64,000 bases of DNA from Adiantum capillus-veneris (GCA_014529385.2 CM043958.1:90171025-90235024), one strand, 5' to 3'. Numbered from the stretch's first letter, positions 42,313 to 53,390 are shown. Translations and numbers: made by a program. The notes: generated by a model from the sequence alone, not told the origin.

Positions 42313-45300
42313 CTGTCGCATTGAACCACCCAAGTTAAGAAAAATGCTTTTACTCGCACACGCGTGCACACAACATATAGGTACGTACATACATATGTAT
42401 ATCTATATATACATACATACAAAGGTGGGAAAACTCACTTTAAATCATCTGTGTGCCTAAGCTTTCGGACTCCTAGTATTGCAGAGGACTTCCTATCATC
42501 AACCTCATACAACATTGTCTCATCAGGGACAACTGCATTCTTTTGTCGAATAGACGCTACAAGCACTTGTGCGAATCGCGTAAGAGCACTCCCGGATACC
42601 AGCTTGTGTCGATAGGTAGGAATGCCAAAGAGAAAAATCACTATAGAGAGGAAGCAAATAACAGTAGGGATGCCAAAGCCCCAGCTGAATCCTTTCTGGT
42701 CTTCGATGTATACAAGGACAGTGATTGCAAAGAGGGCACCTAAGTTGATTGCAAAGTAAAACCAGTTAAAAAAAGATGACTTGAGTTTCTTCTCTTTCTC
42801 GTCATTATCATCGAACTGGTCGGCTCCAAATGAAGAGACATTTGCTTTAATGCCCCCTGTTCCAAGGGCAATTGTGTAAAGACCTGCATATAAGAAGGCT
42901 AGATCATGCTTTGAAGAAGGAAGGCACGTCTCCGGATGCAATGCTATGTCGCATGGAGGGGGTCTTAATGAGCTCAGAGAGGCTCCCACTGTCAGTAAAA
43001 TCATTCCCTGGAAGAAGCAAACAGAAATGCTCAGACAGATAAGCTTGTGTGTACATCTATGCCAACGATAGGTTATTCTGAGTGTGTGTGTGTGTGTGTG
43101 AGTTGTTCATTCAAGTCATCCCTTTGCACAAATAGATAAGACTGCCATGGCAATACACATCACAAGAAGTTTTGGATAGATTCTCACAATAATTCCCTGC
43201 ACATTGTGACTTACCTCAACATTATGAGCTTCTGTGAGAGAGGCACTGCATACCTAGCTAGGTACGATCCACCGGGGCCGGCGGTCCCCTGCCCCCAATC
43301 GTACCTAGCTAGGTATGCGGTGCCTTTTGAGCAGAAGCTCATGATGTTATTCATTGTATGAAAAACACTGAAAAAGACTCCGTTTTCCTATATGAGAAAA
43401 TTTCTAAATCTTCTTGTGCATGTTGATTGTCTTCATATGTAGACAATAAGAGCATCGTCTACATACTCTTGCATATTTGTCAAATGAAATAAGTGTGTGC
43501 GCACGCACAAATACACGCACAGAGAAAGAGAGTAATGTATCAAATCTTACCACAACATAAACGCATAAGAACACCAGAATTGTTTTGAAGCGTCCCCAAT
43601 AAGCATCTGCAAGAAAACCTCCCAAAACACAAAGTACATAAGCAGCGGCAACCCAGTTCGTGATCAAGGTGGCTGCATCACTTGGGAAGATGTGGAACTG
43701 GAACACTATGTATGTACCCAAGTTTGCGCCAACTGCAAAAAATGCAATACGCTCCGCCAATTCACATGCTGCATCGAAACAGACCAAGAAGAGACCTGGG
43801 ATTAGGGATGCGTATAAAAGCATAAATTAATTAACAACCTCAACAAAGATAAGACCTGCAGTTAGTGTAGATGCGTCGTGGATAGAGTATCACCCACAAA
43901 GGATAGACACCCACATACACATCAGTAGGCATATATCATGACAAGGTGCAAATCAACATAGCTCGCAGATAGAACCCACATTACCATAGCCCACGAAGGA
44001 TATGTGCCCGCAATATATGCATTGGAGCCCCCGTAACCGTAACTCACAAAGGATATGTCTCAACATATGCATCGGAGCCTGCATTATGATAACCCACAAA
44101 GGATATGAGTCCACAGGCCACATATGCATAGGAGCCTGAATTCGCTCGATTTGCTTGACTTGGAAAGCAAATTGCATCTGTTGAAACGCTTGGTATGCTT
44201 TGGGACTCATGAGTTCCATCACCTTCATCCGAGTCATTGGATAACTCTTGTGCTGTGTCATGAGCAAACAGGGCACAAATCGGCATAGCCTCATAGGCAA
44301 AGACCTGCGGTAAGGGTCTGCACAATATCATGGATACATGAACCCACACTAGCATCACCAGCTAGACATTCATTGGCACATTACACAAAAGTGCTCACAT
44401 CAACATCACCCATATCTTCAGGTCGTTGATTTGAAGATATGAGAGCTCATTCAAGAAACACTTTCTGCTTATGTAGGTGCTAAAATTGCACAATCCTGCA
44501 TGCAATCAAAGGCCTTGAATCCTCCTCGTAGGTTGATGATGGTTCGCGGCGACGCTCTTTATTTGTTAGAAACCACAATGATGTGGTGGTTCGATCCTAG
44601 CTCCGAATTCACAAGAAGTTTTAAACAAATTCTTCCCACATTGCGACTTACCTCAACATCATGAGCTTCTCTAGAGGGAGGCACCGCATACCTAGCTAGG
44701 TATGATCGGGGGCAAGGGACCACCGACCCGGTGGGGGGGACCGGGGTCCCTTGCCCCCAATCGTACCTGGCTAGGTATGTGGTGCCTCTTGAGCAGAAGC
44801 TCCGGTGGTCCTCTGCCCCCAATTGTACCTGGCTAGGTGTGCGGTGCCTCTCGAGTAGAAGCTCATGATGTTATGCATTGTATGAAAAACACTGAAAAAG
44901 GCTCCGTTTTCTTACATGAGAAAATTTCCAAATCTTCTTGTGGAAGAAGGTGTAGGCGACGGGTGGAGGCCGAGAGTCCTGATTATGGGAATGGTCAGTA
45001 GGCGACCATTCCCGGCCGTCAAATCCAGAGGAGTGGGGGCCAGTAAAGAGCTACACAGTTGTGCAGACAGGCGACACAATTGCGCAGGCAGGAAATTACG
45101 TAGGCAATGATTGGCTGCATGATTTAAATTCTGAGGGCTGACGTGGCGAACACTGGTTCATATTCCCACTGCTGACGTGCGAAATAATCGTTTGCAGGGG
45201 TTGAAATTTATTACGCATGCTGATTTGGCGCCTATCCAAGGGTTGCAACACCGAATTCTGCAGGAGAAACAACTCTAAACGGAGGGCTGCGATCATGCGC

Positions 45301-46075
45301 TGTCCCCCGACCCTCGACTTTGACGGAAGAGGAAGAGGGGGGAGAGAAAGAAGATAAGAAGAGGGGATAATTTTTAACCTAGTAGGAACCATCCCAATCC
45401 AGAAGACCTCAAAGATCTATCCGACAAGTCTTGAACTCAAGATCTGTAACAAAGAGGGAAACAAGATAACCAATCTACCACACTTTGGTGATAGAAAGGT
45501 CTCTCTCCACACTTGAACGAACTACAACTTTGACTCCTTTGATTGGCCTCCACCATTGTGTAGAGTGACACCCAACCAAATGATCCGGCCAAGACGTAGG
45601 GTGATGACAGCTAGATTGATATTATAGTGGAGAAGAGAAGAGAAGAGAAGGGATTTTTAATGTTATAGAACCACTTCCCAAATAAACAAGGAGAGGCGAG
45701 TTTTTAACTACGCACCACATAATTTGATCGGACTAGGCTTGAACTCAAGACCTTGTACACAAGTGAGTAAGAGATTGTTCAAGTTGTTTGCATTGAGTAA
45801 GAGAGAAAGAGAGACAACCTTGTTTTCACTTATTAGAAGGCTACCGTTGTCATACCATATGACATCAACATGATTTTGCTTCTCATAGTAAGGCATACCA
45901 AATTTGATAGCGCACTTCCTCTTTTAAAATCATAGTTTAAGCCTAGCATATCCAACCCTAAAAATTTAGGTCTTTGAGAGTTTCTTTTATTTCTATCTCT
46001 TGGGATTATTAGCTATCTTAGCAATTTCCTCCATAGCCATGTGCACATAAACAAGTGTGCATAAGCGCGCGCACA

Positions 46076-46121
<46 letters not shown>

Positions 46122-46289
46122 AGTGTGGAAACATACACTCACTAGCACCTAACAATTGTAGTGTATGACTAAGTGAAAGGTATATTTACCCAAGATCCAT
46201 GTTGCTGCTTTGTAGCCGCCAGTTTTCTTGAAGTTTACAGGTCGGCCTCTTAAATCAACGGAGACATCCCCCGGTAATATTTGCTTCAT
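41439..46289 (-). CDS. NPF: NPF (NRT1/PTR) family proton-coupled transporter, four exons
   Basis: Exons: 46289-46190, 43795-43551, 43007-42439 and 42312-41439. All splice sites are GT-AG and in phase, giving 1788 bases and 595 residues, a normal NPF length. Landmarks: VDLRGRPVNFKKTGGYKAAT near the N-terminus; the ExxER proton-coupling motif as ELAER; the PTR2 signature GTGGIKANVSSFGADQFD; FNWFYFAINLGALF; about 12 membrane spans expected. The family imports nitrate, peptides, hormones or glucosinolates with protons at plasma or vacuolar membranes; the substrate cannot be told here. No stops or frameshifts. The ATG at 46289 fits the length, but open sequence back to an AG acceptor at 46320 allows a further 5' exon. 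Introns 1 and 2 carry foldback elements. Confidence 0.92.
42439..43007 (-). CDS. NPF: NPF exon 3
   Basis: Acceptor CTTCCAG. Starts GMILLTVGASLSSLRPPPC. Contains the PTR2 signature and the cytoplasmic-loop start; ends HTDDL plus two bases before GTGAGT. Confidence 0.93.
43161..43418 (+). mobile_element. Foldback element copy 2, in NPF intron 2
   Basis: Complete 258-base copy from CACAAGAAG to CTTCTTGTG, flanked by CAT on both sides (43158-43160, 43419-43421). A 3-base target duplication and CACAA ends would fit a CACTA-like non-autonomous element. It makes up about half of the intron. Confidence 0.82.
43551..43795 (-). CDS. NPF: NPF exon 2
   Basis: Follows AATCCCAG. It encodes LFLVCFDAACELAERIAFFA, including the ExxER motif, then the second and third membrane segments through FKTILVFLCVYVV. 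The donor is GTAAGA. Phase 0 at the end. Confidence 0.92.
43973..44142. repeat. Degenerate minisatellite in NPF intron 1
   Basis: Three copies of a 52-60-base unit built on 'CCCACAAAGGATATG ... CATATGCATNGGAGCC' (43973, 44033, 44085). Confidence 0.75.
44610..44942 (+). mobile_element. Foldback element copy 3, in NPF intron 1, duplicated right arm
   Basis: 333 bases from CACAAGAAG to CTTCTTGTG. The right arm (TGCCCCCAAT.GTACCTGGCT..AGAAGCTC) is present twice in tandem, period about 62. The left flank AATT and right flank GAAG show no target duplication. Confidence 0.8.
45398..45485 (-). repeat. SINE-like tRNA-derived fragment a
   Basis: On the minus strand a pol III A-box-like TGGTAGATTGG (45470-45480) is followed 33 bases later by a B box, GTTCAAGAC (45428-45436), within TCTTGAGTTCAAGAC. 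Copy b shares the text around the B box. Location: NPF intron 1. Confidence 0.45.
45700..45830 (-). repeat. SINE-like tRNA-derived fragment b
   Basis: The minus strand has GGTCTTGAGTTCAAGCC (B box GTTCAAGCC, 45736-45744) followed by TAGTCCGATC, resembling fragment a (..GACTTGTCGGATAG). The A box is degenerate. Confidence 0.4.
46081..46119 (+). repeat. (CA)n microsatellite near NPF exon 1
   Basis: About 19 CA units in intron 1, some 70 bases from the donor site. Confidence 0.95.
46190..46289 (-). CDS. NPF: NPF exon 1 (first coding exon seen)
   Basis: MKQILPGDVSVDLRGRPVNF, then KKTGGYKAATWIL, ending with one base of the next Gly codon before GTAAAT. The frame is open upstream to a splice-acceptor-like TCTCTATCAG at 46320. 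Confidence 0.82.
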
Positions 46290-46740
46290 GTTTGTAATGG
46301 TTGGTGTATCATTGTTGCCCTGATAGAGAAAATTAAGAATTAGAGGTGAGCTTTGAGTGTGCACACATGGGGTGGTTTGTGCTTGACCACAATAGTATCA
46401 ACTATGGCATGTAGACAAGCAAGCATTCTCAAAGATGATTGTAGAGAAAGCCTATGGAGACAAACATTTGGAGGCTATCAAGTTGATTAGAATGTCTCCA
46501 GGGACAAAATGGTGATGCTTAAGTGCTCCTCTAGTTATCATTTGAGACCGACCCAATTAGTATGTAGGAAAAATATTAGTGGTGAAGAAGAAGGAGAGAG
46601 ACACCATAGCCAAGCTCCAAGCTTCCTTTAGGCATGGCCGGAATGTTATTTTCTAAGAGCATCGACAATGTCTTGCATGAGGAGCTAGTTTTGCAAGCTT
46701 CTTACATGTGATCAAGGCCAATCAATTGGTTACAAAAAGA

Positions 46741-46904
46741 TTGTCACGGCGTCTAAGCCAATGGGATCATGCCACATCGATCAGTGGATGTTCTATTCAT
46801 TGTCACGACGTCTAACAAGCCAATGGGATCATGCCACATTGATCAATGGATGATTCTATTCATTGCAACTCAAGGTGTCTAAGCCAATGAGATTGCGCCA
46901 CATG
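46741..46904 (+). repeat. Three-copy tandem repeat of about 60 bases upstream of NPF
   Basis: Units start at 46741, 46800 and 46863 with 'TTG.CACG.CGTCTAA..AGCCAATGGGATCATGCCACAT'. The third is shortened and its end abuts foldback copy 4. Confidence 0.85.
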
Positions 46905-47020
46905 CACAAGAAGTTTTGGACAAATCCTCACAATAATTTCCACATTGTGAGTCCCCTGCCCCCAATCGTACCTAGCTAAGTATGGGGTGCCTCCCTCACA
47001 GAAGCTCATGATGTTATTCA
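46905..47020 (+). mobile_element. Foldback element copy 4, internally deleted, upstream of NPF
   Basis: Left end CACAAGAAGTTTTGGACAAA, then after CACATTGTGAG it jumps to the right arm (CCCCTGCCCCCAATCGTACC) and stops at GATGTTATTCA. The left arm and loop are deleted. Confidence 0.75.
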
Positions 47021-47192
47021 TACAACAATGCTAGTGATGTACTAAATATAATGTAGCTATTATAAATGCTGTTGCTGATTGGCTAGATTGTGATTGGATG
47101 GTTTAATTTTGTAGAACAGTAGCATTGGTAATCATGAGATGATGGATGAATCACCTTGTATTCCATTTTCGTTTGAGCAGAACTGCAGAGCT

Positions 47193-47250
<58 letters not shown>

Positions 47251-47517
47251 ATGAAGAAAGGAAGGGGAGGGAGAAGGAGAGCGCGCCTGCGTGCGTTTGA
47301 TGAAGGGATGAAGGCGCGCGCTCTTGAAGCAAGTTGTGGGCGGCAGACAGGCGAGTATGGCATGCCACTTGGAGCCTTCTCCCTTGTCTTGCATTTCGGC
47401 CCGCCTGCCATTCTTCCCAAAGAACATTCTCTTAAAAAAAAAAATAAAATTGGCCTAAAGAAAGTTTTTTCGCCAAAACTTTGCAGGTTTTTTTGAAAAT
47501 TATAACTAGAATATGAA

Positions 47518-47519
<2 letters not shown>
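47021..47519. other. NPF upstream region with (GA)n
   Basis: Holds a (GA)n run at about 47201-47247 and otherwise unassigned DNA. It lies upstream of the minus-strand NPF gene, so may include its promoter; no TATA box chosen. Confidence 0.4.

Positions 47520-47612
<93 letters not shown>
47520..47612 (+). repeat. Compound (TC)n(AC)n microsatellite
   Basis: About 20 TC units run straight into about 26 AC units. Confidence 0.95.
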
Positions 47613-47614
<2 letters not shown>

Positions 47615-47984
47615 TTTGAATCATAAAAGTATGTGTCTCTTTTGTCTATTACATCATAAGTCACTAGCTTTAAAACTATTTGGTATACACGCAACTACAA
47701 TGGTGGTAGAGGTGAGACTGGCCAAATTGGCTGCTTATTTGTCTTGTTTCTCTCGAATATGTGGGTACTAGAGAGGCTTTCCCAAGTTTGCCAATTTTGT
47801 CTTGTTGCTCTCGAACTATAAGGGAAGGAAGAAGGGGCAAGAGGAGTTGAGGTTTCGAGTGAGCTCCGGAGTTAGCTTTTATGGAAGATTCCCTAGATGT
47901 CGCCTTTCCAAAAATGCTCATTCATGAAGCAATTGGAGCAATCCGAGCGAGCTTTTGAGATAGAAAAGCATAAAGAGATCTCTC

Positions 47985-47985
<1 letters not shown>
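47613..47985. other. Unassigned DNA between microsatellites
   Basis: A short internal repeat TTGTCTTGTT.CTCTCGAA occurs near 47738 and 47797. Nothing else recognised. Confidence 0.4.
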
Positions 47986-48025
<40 letters not shown>

Positions 48026-48028
48026 TCA

Positions 48029-48095
<67 letters not shown>
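47986..48095 (+). repeat. Compound (TC)n(AC)n microsatellite before duplicated unit
   Basis: TC run, short CTCTCAGA bridge, then about 33 AC units ending at 48095, exactly where the 2-kb duplicated unit begins. Confidence 0.95.
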
Positions 48096-48098
<3 letters not shown>

Positions 48099-50380
48099 TA
48101 TTTATTTATCTAATAGTTAAACTATATAAATATAACTAAATTTTACACGAGGCTACCTATTTACCTTGATCAAAACACCTAGGTTCTACCCTAAACCATC
48201 GTATGGGTCCGTTTTTATAAAAACAGGGGGGGGGGAGGGGGGGGGGGGGGGGGGCAACCCTCCTCCTTTTCTTCTCATGGGTACCCACCCCTAAGGTATT
48301 ATGTATAGATCATGGCATTCATTTCTTTGATATCTACCCTACCCTTTACGCTCTTGCTCTCTCTGTCCCCCTTGTCTGTACTACAACGCACCACAGCCTA
48401 GCGCTAACTCTTACACACACTCTCTCCCCCTCTCAACCCCCAATATGCCGTAGCGGCTGCTTGTGAACCTGTAGCCACTGAATACTTTGATCATGGGGCA
48501 TCTTCTCCCCTTGAGCAAGCTGGATGAACTATAAAAGGTGAAGGTGCTTTGGCCCCTCACTTAGTCTGTGGGCATATTTCTCTTTGCGTGTGTTTTTCAA
48601 AGAAAGGTGTGAGGGCTTTGACACTGTGCAGTCCTGGAGGTCGTTGAACTACCGTCTGAGGTCGGTGTTCTCCTTGTTAATGATATCTTGATAACATACA
48701 ATAAAGATTTTGTACATAATGCATGAGAGAAAGCATCTTGGTACTGTGACTGGTTTAGTTTGTTTTCTGATGTATAAACATTACATTTTGGAAAATTATG
48801 GGTTATCTTTTTAAAAAAAAAAGTCAGCTACTGCCTGGCTTGACCTCGGTTTTGACCTCGGTTTTACAGAAAATGGGTGGGTATCCTGTCGCGACTGTGT
48901 AATGTGCATGGTTTGGTTTTTGAAGGATGGATGTTAATACACTGTGGTTTGCAAAACCTATTTTTACTGAGAAAATCGGAGATGGGTATTTAGGGGATTG
49001 ATGGTTTTTTGTACATGTAATCAACCCGTACTGATTACACTGATGTTTATTGTCTGTTTCTCCCTGGCTTTTTATTACGGTAGGTAGTTGGTTTTACATA
49101 CAGTGGGTTATGTCTCAAACAAAGCAATTGTGAATTTGTGTATAGCCTTAATACACTATGGTTTGGGTTTCTGGAAACCCATGCATAAACAAAGTCCTGA
49201 TGCTAGATAATGCGGCATTCTAACGACAAAAATGCGATTATTGGGTACTTGTTACTGCCGTGAGTCTGGTAGGAATCTGTCTTGATACTACTTAGCCTAA
49301 AGTTTGTGGTTTTTACGAGAGGTGGTATGATTTACCCTTGACACTCGCTAGAAAGGTAATGGTGTATTAAGCAGGTTCGCCCGAAAGGGCGAGTATTACT
49401 TGAACCCCGTTGTGGGGACTGTGGTTACCAGGTTCATACCAGGCTCTCAACGTATTAAACGATGTCGTTTTTAATGTTGTTTACAAGTGTGTGATAAGTT
49501 TTAACTGGATTAAGGCTAGCTTGACTGGATTTAGCAGGTTTTTTTCCTTATTTGTCACAACAGTTATTTATACAGACTGAGGAAAGTCGGATACTGTATG
49601 CCCATGTGGGCCTGCGAGATTTGGTTTTGCTTGATGACATCGCCAAGATTGATGCCTTAACCCAACAATGGAATTTTTATGGGACATATCTCAAGCTGTT
49701 GATTAGGTTACTTTATGGCTTTATGGTACTTGTGAAAAGAGGAGTTAGGGCCCGACAATATGGCAAAGTAATTTTTGAAAAACTAACCTATGGGCTAATG
49801 TGGGGATTAAGACACTTGGATCAGAAAGGGTGATGGCCTTTTGATTAGAATGATATGTATGTTAAATATCTATTTAAGGTCTTACAAAAATTGGGGCTAT
49901 ATAGAACCCATACATATAATTACTTCCAATCATTGGGATAATAAACTTTTTTTACAAAAAAACTAAAGAACTGGAAGACATGAACACTTTGGACAGTGGT
50001 TTTAAGTTAAAAAATTTGTAAGTTGGACATGGATAACAACTGATATAGTCTATTGACACATGCAATACACATTCAAGGCTAACGGATCTGTTGTCTTGTT
50101 TATATGAATGCATGTGAGGACTCTATCCTTTTTTGGAAATTATTTGGCTTAAAGCTATTGCTGTCCGAGATTACACTTGCTCCTAGCACCTGGGAAGCAC
50201 TTCATTATTGGGTCACTATCATTGTATACTAGAATGAGGCTTCATTCTCATATGCCATGTACAAAGATAATTCTAAGATTGAGTTGCTTTTGTACTAATT
50301 TTTGCCTTTTCTCTAAAGCCAAATGTCTTTTGAATGTAAAAGTTCAGTTATTTCTTGTTATATAAGTTAAAACAACTACA
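48096..50380 (+). repeat. Unidentified 2.3-kb duplicated unit, copy 1
   Basis: Colinear with 59056-61031 in direct orientation, from GAGTA.TTATTTATC to AAGTTAAAACAACTACA. It contains a G-rich tract (48226-48254), a TATA box (TATAAAAG, 48530-48537), a C/T-rich leader, and a conserved open stretch at 49552-49833 (RILYAHVGLRDLVLL, KIDALTQQWNFYGTYL) preceded by a splice-acceptor-like TTTGTCACAACAG. It has 300 bases (about 49040-49350) that copy 2 lacks. It may be a long terminal repeat or a duplicated gene 5' region; I cannot name it. Confidence 0.8.
48530..48537 (+). promoter_or_regulatory. TATA box in duplicated unit copy 1
   Basis: TATAAAAG, conserved with 59492-59499. Followed about 100 bases on by CTGGAGGTCGTTGAACTACC, where copy 2 has an ATG. 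Confidence 0.6.
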
Positions 50381-50832
50381 CACACGTCCTATACATAAGG
50401 TTTTTTCAATGCTTTTTGGAATAACCAAGATGCTGGCTTTAGAATCTATCTTGAATCCTAGTTGTATGTTGGACCTACTACCTATAATCCTTGATTTGTT
50501 GGCTCGTGTTAGGCGGTCCTTCATAGGCTAAGGTTCTGGTTTCTTGCTTACGGCTATCATAGTCTCTGATTTGCAAGTTTAAGGATTGCAGGCCCAACCA
50601 ACTAGACTAATTATATATATACTTTCTTTCAGGATCAGAAACATTTTAAGTTGACAGCTCGCATGAGGGTAAACCACGACCGAAGAAACATACAAGAATT
50701 TTAGAACAAATTAGATTTTACCCAAAGGACCAGTCTCCAAAAGAAACCCTAGCTGTTAGAACTGGACTTGTTCTGGCTAGATGGGCCAAATGTTGTGTTA
50801 CATATTACCACAAGTAATCCATGACTAACTAA
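50381..50832. other. Unassigned DNA
   Basis: Contains an acceptor-like TACTTTCTTTCAG near 50631 followed by a short open stretch (DQKHFKLTARMRVNHDRRNI). It might continue whatever gene fragment copy 1 represents. Weak. Confidence 0.3.
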
Positions 50833-51024
50833 TGTTGGGGTATAAAGCCCAATGTGGTCTCCTAGGTAAGTGGGCGGGCCGCCAGGTATGTACACATATT
50901 CTTTTGTTAAAACCTAATAAGAACTCACTATGCTCTACACACTACAGTAGAGCGAGTTCACCATATCGTCGTGCTCTTCTTCTCGCACTCTCTCTCGCGT
51001 CGCACTTCCGCTCGTACTCCTTCA
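50833..51024 (+). repeat. Copia 3 5' LTR
   Basis: 192 bases, TGTTGGGGTATAAAGC to ACTCCTTCA. The end is fixed by the primer site. Confidence 0.85.
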
Positions 51025-51026
51025 AC

Positions 51027-51038
51027 TGGTATCAGAGC
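51027..51038 (+). promoter_or_regulatory. Copia 3 primer-binding site
   Basis: TGGTATCAGAGC, two bases after the LTR. Confidence 0.95.
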
Positions 51039-52121
51039 TTAGATCGAGGCTCGGGGCAGCATTGCAGGAAGCCAGAGTCACCTGCTCAGATTGGAGTGTG
51101 ATTTGACAGGCGAAGACACGGCCCCAAATCCTGTGGGACAGCCCAAAGGGTTGGGTGTTCTCAGAATTTCATTCTGAGGTCATCTCGGCCACCGTTCGGC
51201 TTCGACAAAGTTCTGTGAAGGCCATTTTCGACTACGTGGTCTCGGCGGGTGCAGATCCGACTTTGCAAATTTGGGGTTTCGGCCTACGACTGCAAGTGCT
51301 GAGGATATCTGCACTTCCAGAGTGCTGATTTGTGGCTGTCTACACAACGAAGGACGGCTCACAGTTCTTGGAGGCGTGTCACATACGACACGGACGCACC
51401 TACACACAGACTGTAAGCGACATCCACTAGTTCATAAGGTAGCTTGCGTTTGCTACTTGATATTCCAGATTTCATCCTGACATTGCAGGTATTTATACAT
51501 GGGATGTATTATAAGAGATGATGTATGTCTGTTGAGGGTTTGCTGGCTGTGAGTCATGCAGCAAACAACCGCCGCAGCGGTTACAACATACAGTGGGAAA
51601 TTTGTGGATGTATGACTTTGTGGGAAGTCTATGTACTGTTAGATTTACTGCAGCCTTTGTTGAGGGTCGAGTGAGGTTTTATTGAGCTGGGGGATTCTCG
51701 AATGTTGAGATCCTTTCGGTGATATAGGTCTTGGAGCGATCCCTCGAGCACCCTTAGATAGGCAGCTAGGATGTATTGATTGTGAGTTAGACAGTTGGGA
51801 TTGCATCTTTGCTTTACTGCCGTTGAGGCATTGTCGCAGTCTATGCTTATAGGACAGTGACAGGACAGTGAGAGACAGTACAGGTGCAGGACAGGTTTAC
51901 CCACAGCTTACAGTATTAGAGAGACAGTGGTTTTTTGAGCTGTTTTTGGTCTGTTTTTGAGTACACCAAAGCCATTTTACAAAGGAGACTCTGCCGAAAT
52001 TTCTGCAGATTCTGAAGCTTTCTTGGTTCATTTGACAGGTTGATATTGGTTCAGAGGTCAGTTTACAAGGGAAACTCTGCCGAATTTTTCCCAGGAAAGT
52101 AAACTACTGTGAAGCGTAGCT
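51039..52121 (+). other. Copia 3 leader
   Basis: About 1.1 kb, non-coding, with local similarity to the Copia 1 leader, including the doubled TTTACA.(A/G)GGA.ACTCTGCCGAA motif near 51972 and 52066. Confidence 0.7.
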
Positions 52122-53390
52122 ATGGTTGGATCACAAGACACTGCTCTTTACAATATCAAAAAGCTGGATGGAACCAATTTCCCATTGTGGAAGAAGCAAA
52201 TTTGGCACGTGTTGGTACAAAAGAAGCAGATAAAACCTATAAAGCTCAAGGGGATAAAACCATAAGATATGGACGAAGATGAATGGAGCGAAATGGATGA
52301 ATTGGCACTTTCTACCATTATGCTGACTTTGGCAGAAAGCGTTTACTTCAATGTAGCAGACGAGATGTCGGCTTATGAAGCATGGACAAAGCTGAGTGAT
52401 CTTTATGAGAAGCAGAGTGCAGCTTCACAGGTATACTGGCTTAAGAAGCTTGTTTACTTGAAGATGAAAGAAGGGATTCCTATGTCCAATCATTTGAATG
52501 AATTCAACACCATCTACAGTCAGTTGTCAGCTCAAGGTGTCAAGTTTGATGAACCTGTTAGAGCTATGTTCCTGTTGATCACATTACTGGAAAGTTGGGA
52601 CACTTTTCGCACAGCGTTGAGTAATTCTGCACCTCCAGATGGTTTGACCATAGCAGGTGTAGAAGGCAATTTGCTTACTGAAGAAACCAATAGAAAGACA
52701 ATGGACAAAGGCAAAGGAACAACCTTAGTTGTCAGGGGAAGGACCAAAGAAAATTACAAAGGTGGAAAGAGGAATCAGTCTTGTAGCAAATCCTGCAGTG
52801 CTAAAGGCAAGAGTGACATAGAATGCTACCATTGTGGCAAGAAGGGTCACATGAAAAGAGACTGCAGAGAATGGAAAGCAGAAAAAGGCAAAGAGAAATC
52901 TGAAGACCATGGTGAGAAGAACAAGTCCTCAGTGAAGATTCAAGAAATAAATGTGACAAACACTGTTGCAGAGGATGACAGTCTAGTGTCAGAAGACATC
53001 TACTTCTTGAAGAACACAATGGACTCAGCTCTTCTTACAGCATCTGATGGAAATGCAGTGAGTGACTGGATTATAGACTCACGGGCATCACTTCACGTGT
53101 CTCCAAACAAGGAGTGGTTTACCTCTTATGTGACCACTAAAGATCATGTTCGGCTAGGCAATGGGCAGACGTGTGAGATCTTAGGTGTTGGGGATGTTCA
53201 ATTGAATTTTCCGAATGGCTCTTCTTTCACGCTGAAGAATGTGAGACATGTTCCCGCAATTACAAAGAGCTTGATCAGCACAGATTTACTTGATGATGCT
53301 GGCTACGTCACCAGTTTTGGACAGAACATGTGGAAGATATCCAAGGGTTCTATGACAGTAGCACATGGAGAAAAGTCTGGAGGACATTAG
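52122..53390 (+). pseudogene. Copia 3 gag and protease
   Basis: The ATG at 52122 starts MVGSQDTALYNIKKLDGTNF. A TAA at 52263 interrupts, then 373 codons are open. Landmarks: YWLKKLVYLKMKEGIPMSNH, the zinc knuckle CYHCGKKGHMKRDC, and the protease site WIIDSRASLHVS, where the usual Asp-Ser-Gly is Asp-Ser-Arg. That change should kill the protease. A stop at 53388 precedes the GAG-pre-integrase region. Confidence 0.9.
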
